Positions 26,432-30,456 of a stretch of DNA of 30,456 nt are shown here, piece by piece. Source of the stretch: Histomonas meleagridis (Eukaryota > Parabasalia > Tritrichomonadida > Dientamoebidae); NCBI GenBank assembly GCA_020186115.1, contig WSYJ01000122.1, forward strand, positions 1 to 30,456, written 5' to 3'. Both the position numbers and the translations under genes were made by a program. The stretch's first letter is position 1. Every line of letters starts with the position of its first letter. The notes under the pieces are model-generated. The model worked only from the letters and a program-made list of their open reading frames with translations, was not told the origin of the DNA and did not search any database.

Positions 26432-26713
26432 ATGAATAAACCACACGGGAGGAGATTTTTTGTTTTTTTCATGAATATTGATTTTTTGCGTCCGAGAACT
26501 CGATTTTCGGAAATAACTCCCCCAGGGCACTCTAATGATACCCTTTTTGGCGAATCGAAATTTCGATCAATAAATTATATCGACGATTCGGAAATGCGTA
26601 AACGACTTGAACGATCTCCTATTATACAGAAGCACCTACGACGATGTCCTTCACCTGCTGAAACCCCTCAGATTTGCGAGAAAAAAGATAACGAAATTGA
26701 TTTTAATTTTTAG
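26432..26713 (+). CDS. N-terminus of R2-like protein, U4
   Basis: The frame runs through the target copy (residues 1-13, MNKPHGRRFFVFF) before reaching the usual start MNIDFLRP at 26471. It contains ICEKKDNEIDFNF and ends because TTTTTAG has five T rather than four (26706-26710). The extension through the target is probably accidental. Confidence 0.5.
   Translation: MNKPHGRRFFVFFMNIDFLRPRTRFSEITPPGHSNDTLFGESKFRSINYIDDSEMRKRLERSPIIQKHLRRCPSPAETPQICEKKDNEIDFNF
26441..26461 (+). repeat. Target-site copy 4 (U3/U4 junction)
   Basis: CCACACGGGAGGAGATTTTT plus one T. The next bases are GTTTTTTTC rather than the TTGATTTTTC of U1-U3, so the U4 5' junction differs slightly. Confidence 0.9.
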
Positions 26714-27602
26714 TGAACCACTTCAACAAGAATTCCTTCTTGTTAGTGGTATTCATTATAATCCAAACCCAAACCCCGATTTATATGGAGAAGAAGGAGT
26801 CCCACCTCAATGGGTAATTATTTCATCAGATCCACATATTTCGTTTTTACTACCAATATTTATCAACGAAGAAAGAGGGTTAGTTTTATGCCGAAATCAA
26901 TGCATTATTCAAGAAGGAAACCTGCTAATCAACCTTAATTTTCCACCAAGACTCACATCGTCCGACGAAATTGAGAGAGGTGTGTTTGATTTAAGAACTT
27001 TCGTAGGACCAACCAGACCTAGAGAATTACCATTTCGGTTAAATAGTGATAATCCAAAAGTTCAAAATATATTTAATGTTGCAAATAAGTATCTTATCCA
27101 GAAAGCTATTAATTTAAATGTTGAAATAGTTAATAACAACACACAAAATATATGGGCGACATGTCATTTCTATAACATTGGTCAGATCGATTTAAGATCA
27201 ATTAATCAAATTAACCACAACATGATACATAATGAGTTACAATTCACAGATATGACGAGGAATCAATTTAATCAACTTAATCAAATTAATTATAGTGAAT
27301 CTTCAATCAATTCAGTTAAACCAATCGAGAAATCAATTACTACAAATCCAATTATTGAATCGTTATATGTGAATCAAATACAAAATGAAAAAACAGTAGA
27401 TACTCAGGTTGATTCTTTAGAAGTTAATCCGATAATTAATGAAAGAACAATCTCAACTAATATTGATTCTTTAACAGCAGAACCAAAATTTAATGAGAAA
27501 ATAATTACAACTAACATTGATTCTGTACATGCAATTCCCAAATTTAATGACATACAAGTAAATACAGGAATAGATTCAGTAAAAAGCAAACCCTGTGTAT
27601 AA
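26607..27602 (+). CDS. N-terminal domain and first repeats, U4
   Basis: 331 residues, true frame from about residue 35 (SEPLQQEF) on. It covers the unrecognised N-terminal domain and the first five or so repeats, then stops at the same extra A (GTAAAAAGC) as U2, unlike U1 and U3. Confidence 0.65.
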   Translation: MNDLLLYRSTYDDVLHLLKPLRFARKKITKLILIFSEPLQQEFLLVSGIHYNPNPNPDLYGEEGVPPQWVIISSDPHISFLLPIFINEERGLVLCRNQCIIQEGNLLINLNFPPRLTSSDEIERGVFDLRTFVGPTRPRELPFRLNSDNPKVQNIFNVANKYLIQKAINLNVEIVNNNTQNIWATCHFYNIGQIDLRSINQINHNMIHNELQFTDMTRNQFNQLNQINYSESSINSVKPIEKSITTNPIIESLYVNQIQNEKTVDTQVDSLEVNPIINERTISTNIDSLTAEPKFNEKIITTNIDSVHAIPKFNDIQVNTGIDSVKSKPCV

Positions 27603-27842
27603 TAATGTTGAAGTTAATCCTAATATTGATTCTTTAAATGTTAAACCTGTTATGAACAATAAAATTATTAATTCGAATGTTGATTCATTACAAATTATTC
27701 CGAATTTAAATAATAAAACTATTAACCCAGATGTAGAATCTTTACATATTATACCAGAAGCTATTAAGAAAACCACAAAACCTATTGTTGAATCTCTTTT
27801 TGTAGAAAGTTTATTTAGGAATAAAACAGAAACAGCGTTAAT
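27306..27842 (+). repeat. 54-bp / 18-residue coding repeats, U4
   Basis: Same repeat block as the other units, with the U2-type one-base insertion near 27582. Confidence 0.8.
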
Positions 27843-28407
27843 TAAACAACTTAAAATAGATGTAAACAAAACGTTGAAGACTCAAATTGTTAATATTGAA
27901 GAAAATGAGATTTGTTTTAACCCAATTAAAAGAACGATAAATATTGATATTCCTGAATTTGAAATTATGTATAAACATACTCCTAAAGTCTTAAACTTAA
28001 GTAACTATTTCACAATTTCTACTTCAGATAAATCAGATATGGAAGATAATCTTAGTGAAGAAGAATCAAGTTCAGACACTAATATTCCACTTCATATAAA
28101 TATTAATACTTTAACTAATAATGATGAAGAAGAAGATGAACATGAATTAGTTCAAGAAACTGTAGACATGAATGATGAATTAATTGAAGATATTAAGAAA
28201 TGTGTCAGTAAAGAAGATATTTATAATTTAATTAATAAATGGAGACCAACAAAAGAACTTAATAATTGGAAATATGATAACTTACCATTAGCTAAACAAC
28301 CATTAATCCATATAATGATTAGAGAAGGGAAATGGTGTGTACCAGGCCAATTCCCATGTCAATGTCAATGTGAGAATGAATTTAAAAACAGGAAATGCTT
28401 TAAATAA
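27595..28407 (+). CDS. Later repeats, acidic stretch and partial zinc finger 1, U4
   Basis: 270 residues matching U2 14643-15515 but with the U1-type Lys in ALIKQLK. It is cut within finger 1 by an extra A (TTTAAAAACAGG near 28382-28386). Confidence 0.65.
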   Translation: MYNNVEVNPNIDSLNVKPVMNNKIINSNVDSLQIIPNLNNKTINPDVESLHIIPEAIKKTTKPIVESLFVESLFRNKTETALIKQLKIDVNKTLKTQIVNIEENEICFNPIKRTINIDIPEFEIMYKHTPKVLNLSNYFTISTSDKSDMEDNLSEEESSSDTNIPLHININTLTNNDEEEDEHELVQETVDMNDELIEDIKKCVSKEDIYNLINKWRPTKELNNWKYDNLPLAKQPLIHIMIREGKWCVPGQFPCQCQCENEFKNRKCFK

Positions 28408-28455
28408 TCATATGAACAAAATACATGGTTTAAAAACCTGATAAAAATCATTTAT

Positions 28456-29010
28456 ATGGTTGTATTAAAAAACTTAATAGAGAAAGACTTAATTTGGTTA
28501 ATATTAAATAATTCGAATAATTTAGAGAAAGACATTTATAGGAACAATGTTATAGTTTGTCCTTTCCCTAATTGTGATTATTTCACTAATGCACATAAAT
28601 CGTTAATTTCTCATATATCACATAAACATCAAGAATTTGATGAAAATATAAATATTATAGGTTGGTTTTGGTCTACTATTATAGCTTATACTAAGCTTAA
28701 TAATAAAATTCCTAGTTGCTTAGATATATTATCACCTAGAGAAGGTTATATGTGTAATCATTGTAAAGTCTGTTGGAGTTCAGATGCAAAAGGAATTTTA
28801 AATCATGCGAAAAAACAACATGAATTAATTAATATTGAAGGTATTCATACAGTTTATGATAGAATTAAATGTTTACCTACAATGTATATGGACTTGCAGG
28901 ATAAAGATGAAGAAATCAATAGGGATTTAAATGATTATGAAGATTTAGTTTTCACTCAAAGAAATTTAACTGATAGAAATACATCCCCCAGTAAATTTAA
29001 ATTTAATTAA
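28456..29010 (+). CDS. Zinc fingers 2 and 3 and linker, running across the chimeric junction, U4/C
   Basis: 184 residues. Finger 2 (C-x4-C-x12-H-x4-H) and finger 3 (CNHCKVC, then LNHAKKQH) are both complete; this is the best copy of finger 3 in the window. The last ten residues or so (TSPSKFKFN) come from beyond the junction at 28981 and are not part of the original protein. Confidence 0.65.
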   Translation: MVVLKNLIEKDLIWLILNNSNNLEKDIYRNNVIVCPFPNCDYFTNAHKSLISHISHKHQEFDENINIIGWFWSTIIAYTKLNNKIPSCLDILSPREGYMCNHCKVCWSSDAKGILNHAKKQHELINIEGIHTVYDRIKCLPTMYMDLQDKDEEINRDLNDYEDLVFTQRNLTDRNTSPSKFKFN

Positions 29011-29238
29011 TAATGAATTTGATTTAAATAAAATTAAAAAATTTAAATAGAGACCAATTATTAATTTTAGCTAGAAAATGGACTTCTGATGATCAAGAAC
29101 AAGGATCTCAATGTATATCATTACCTAAAACGGGGGGTAAAAATAAATTTAAAATGAGGGCTAAGTTACCAGATTTATTTAAATATAAAATCGAGCCTTT
29201 AATAGCAATTTGTAACCCTCAAGATTATAATAATTGTA

Positions 29239-29631
29239 ATGATGAAGATTTTTTATATTTGGGAAGGTTGCCTTTCTAAAATTAATATGTTAATTCGTGA
29301 TGAATTAAGAGATATTTTAAAAATTCCGTTGAATAAAATGTTAAACAGAAGGAACACAGTAGTCACTAGCACAGAAGATAGAATAGATCTTCGTAACAAA
29401 GAAATGGAGACACATAATTTATGTAAAATTACGTTTTGGTTAAACAAATTTAAAGATTTATATCATAAGCCTCAATCTCAATTTATTCTTAATACAATGT
29501 CTAAACTTCAAGAAAAGATTATTAAAACCATCAATTTCCTCCCGGATGAAATAAAATCTATTCTTGAAATTAATGAGCCTCAAGATATTATAAATCTAAT
29601 ACAATCAGCGGAAGACTATTATGAAAAATAA
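29239..29631 (+). CDS. Pre-RT fragment of subfamily C protein, first part
   Basis: 130 residues, true frame from about residue 13 (CLSKINMLIRDELRDILK; the first residues follow an extra T in the T5 run near 29250). It parallels the region upstream of and including array 10112: MLNRRNTVVTS against MLHRSNTIVRS, HNLCKI against HNLCKL, INFLPDEI against VNILPDEI. It ends at a stop caused by an A-run shift near 29625. Confidence 0.6.
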   Translation: MMKIFYIWEGCLSKINMLIRDELRDILKIPLNKMLNRRNTVVTSTEDRIDLRNKEMETHNLCKITFWLNKFKDLYHKPQSQFILNTMSKLQEKIIKTINFLPDEIKSILEINEPQDIINLIQSAEDYYEK

Positions 29632-29643
29632 AATCAAAGTTCA

Positions 29644-29988
29644 TTGATGCTAAAATTAAAGAAAATCAAGTTAGTAATAATAATAAAAAAAAATCAAAAC
29701 TATAAAGGTTTAGTACAAAATCTTTACATGGAAGATCCTAGTAGATGTTTACGTTGGTTTATCACTAATAATACGACTCCTGAATGTAACTTAAATCCTG
29801 AAGATTTTATGATGGAATATGGTAATAATTGGAGTCAAGAAAAATTTATTAATGACTCCCAGGAATTTGATTTTAAAGATATTATTAACCCTAATAGTAA
29901 TGAATTATTATTAAATTATATTTTTGATGATGATAATATTAAACATGCAATTTTTTCTAGATCTAATGCGGCTGCTTATGGTCCCTGA
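29644..29988 (+). CDS. Pre-RT fragment of subfamily C protein, second part
   Basis: 114 residues with NYKGLVQNLYMEDPSRCLRW, NTTPECNLNPEDFM and FSRSNAAAYGP. It stops inside the AYGPDGIS motif because of one extra C (GGTCCCTGA, about 29981-29989); the motif continues in the next frame. Confidence 0.65.
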   Translation: MMLKLKKIKLVIIIKKNQNYKGLVQNLYMEDPSRCLRWFITNNTTPECNLNPEDFMMEYGNNWSQEKFINDSQEFDFKDIINPNSNELLLNYIFDDDNIKHAIFSRSNAAAYGP

Positions 29989-30211
29989 TGGTATTTCTAA
30001 TTATATTTGGAAATTAGGAGATACTACTACTATTAAATTAATTAAAATTACTACTAAAATTACTATGTTAACTAAAAAATGTCCTGAATTATTTAAATTA
30101 AGTAAAACAATTATGTTATACAAAAAAGGTGATGCTCAAAATCCTCATTCTTGGAGACCTATTTCTATTACTCCTACTTTTTTATCGTATTTGGATGGTA
30201 TTAATTACTAG
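29924..30211 (+). CDS. RT domain start of subfamily C protein
   Basis: 95 residues, true frame from about residue 22 (DGISNYIWKLGDTTT). It reads straight through KKCPELFKLSKTIMLYKKGD with an A6 run, where all array copies have A7 and a stop. It then has SWRPISITPTF and is lost in a T-run (about 30178-30183). Confidence 0.65.
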   Translation: MMMIILNMQFFLDLMRLLMVPDGISNYIWKLGDTTTIKLIKITTKITMLTKKCPELFKLSKTIMLYKKGDAQNPHSWRPISITPTFLSYLDGINY

Positions 30212-30456
30212 AGCATTACAAAATGTTAATAATAATAATCGCTTTATAGCTAGATCTCAAAAAGGTTTTATGCAAACTCCTAATGGTACTACAGAACATG
30301 CAATAATGATTAATGAATTTATTCAACATGTTTCTAGGAAGAAAGGAGCAATTTATATTACCTCTATAGATTTCTCTGATGCCTTCGGTTCCATACCTCA
30401 TTCTCAATTATTTAAAACTTTAAATAATTATGGTTTTGATAAACAATTTATAGATC
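30183..30456 (+). CDS. Reverse transcriptase of subfamily C, partial at window edge
   Basis: In the frame after the T-run the sequence reads YRIWMVLITRALQN, SQKGFMQTPNGTTEHA, then motif A TSIDFSDAFGSIPH (about 30361-30402), ending at the window edge before motif B. The initiation codon and the rest lie elsewhere. It aligns without gaps to array residues from 10959 on. Confidence 0.7.

Larger units (their letters stand above)
19962..26440 (+). mobile_element. R2-like tRNA-Asn-targeted retrotransposon, unit U3 (6,479 bp)
   Basis: Third array unit, nearly identical to U2. It keeps the probable original ATTTGCGAGAAAAAA near 20194 and an A5 run near 21990 that links finger 1 to finger 2. It has T10 in place of TTTTTTGCGT at 20003-20012 and a 16-A block at 22321-22336. 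Extra bases in homopolymers (20581, 21363, 23832, 24823, 25763) break its frames. Confidence 0.9.
26441..28981 (+). mobile_element. R2-like tRNA-Asn-targeted retrotransposon, unit U4, 3'-truncated at a chimeric junction
   Basis: U4 matches U1-U3 from its target copy through the zinc fingers and linker up to GATAGAAATA (28972-28981), then changes abruptly. It keeps an apparently intact finger 3 (CNHCKVC...LNHAKKQH). The RT and endonuclease of this unit are absent; subfamily C sequence follows. Confidence 0.85.
28982..30456 (+). mobile_element. R2-like retrotransposon, subfamily C, internal part (continues past the window)
   Basis: From about 29010 the sequence is related to, but clearly different from, the array units at positions equivalent to U2 16259 onward. 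Shared blocks are the LPK-GGKN linker, WEGCLSKIN, the pre-RT DPSRCLRWF and N-T-T-P-E-C, AYGPDG, KKCPELFK and the RT start with IDFSDAFGS. It runs off the right edge inside the RT domain. Divergence from A and B marks a third subfamily. Confidence 0.8.

Noticed and set aside
7083..26440. LTR retrotransposon or direct-repeat-flanked element
   Set aside because: The repeats are whole 6.4-kb units. There is no LTR, protease, integrase or primer-binding site, and the RT motifs with CCHC and KPD-x12-E are of the non-LTR RLE type.

Overview
This window looks like eukaryotic nuclear DNA. It is very AT-rich and uses the standard genetic code. It holds a eukaryotic tRNA gene with internal promoter boxes and a Pol III T-tract, a pogo/CENP-B-like transposase relic, and non-LTR retrotransposons. 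The style (AT-rich, crowded with transposons, Myb-bearing DDE_1 transposase, CCHC-tailed transposase-like relics) fits an arbuscular mycorrhizal fungus such as Rhizophagus. That identification is an inference. No ordinary host protein gene was recognised; the only clear host gene is a tRNA-Asn(GTT).

Layout. 1-1370: the 3' part of an R2-like non-LTR retrotransposon (subfamily B) with its reverse transcriptase deleted. It ends exactly on a 3' piece of a tRNA-Asn gene (1371-1390). 1391-2120: AT-rich, nothing recognised. 2123-3132: a degraded reading frame ending in a CCHC zinc knuckle. 3251-3397: a 41-bp tandem repeat. 3702-6723: a complete but decayed Tc1/mariner-superfamily (pogo-like) transposon with 43-bp imperfect terminal inverted repeats and TA flanks. 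6726-7022: AT-rich, nothing recognised. 7023-7096: intact tRNA-Asn with a T8 terminator. 7083-28981: a head-to-tail array of three full units (U1-U3, 6,406/6,473/6,479 bp) and one truncated unit (U4) of an R2-like element (subfamily A), all downstream of and parallel to the tRNA. 28982-30456: part of a third subfamily (C), fused to U4 and running off the window.

The main system is a tRNA-gene-targeting, restriction-like-endonuclease non-LTR retrotransposon. Every visible 3' junction (1370/1371, 13488/13489, 19961/19962, 26440/26441) joins element sequence ending AATGAATAAA to the same tRNA-Asn fragment, CCACACGGGAGGAGATTTTT. This duplicated target starts at the last base of the T-loop and runs through the acceptor stem into the Pol III terminator. 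Insertion therefore leaves the upstream tRNA gene whole and terminated, and element copies pile up behind it.

The encoded protein, pieced together across frameshifts, would be about 2,100 residues. In order it has: a novel N-terminal region of about 630 residues containing about ten 18-residue repeats; three C2H2-type zinc fingers; a linker and pre-RT region; an RT with IDFSDAF, GCPFSP and AYADD motifs; a CCHC knuckle (C-x2-C-x7-H-x4-C); a restriction-like endonuclease (KPD-x12-E); and an acidic Ser/Glu tail. Known R2 proteins are roughly half that length. I know of no described element with this combination, but that could not be searched here.

Caveats. All units carry frameshifts, nearly always in A, T or C runs, many of them shared between units. 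Several short stretches are overwritten by homopolymers with almost no change in length. Some breaks are probably sequencing or consensus errors, so whether the elements are alive or dead cannot be judged from this window alone.
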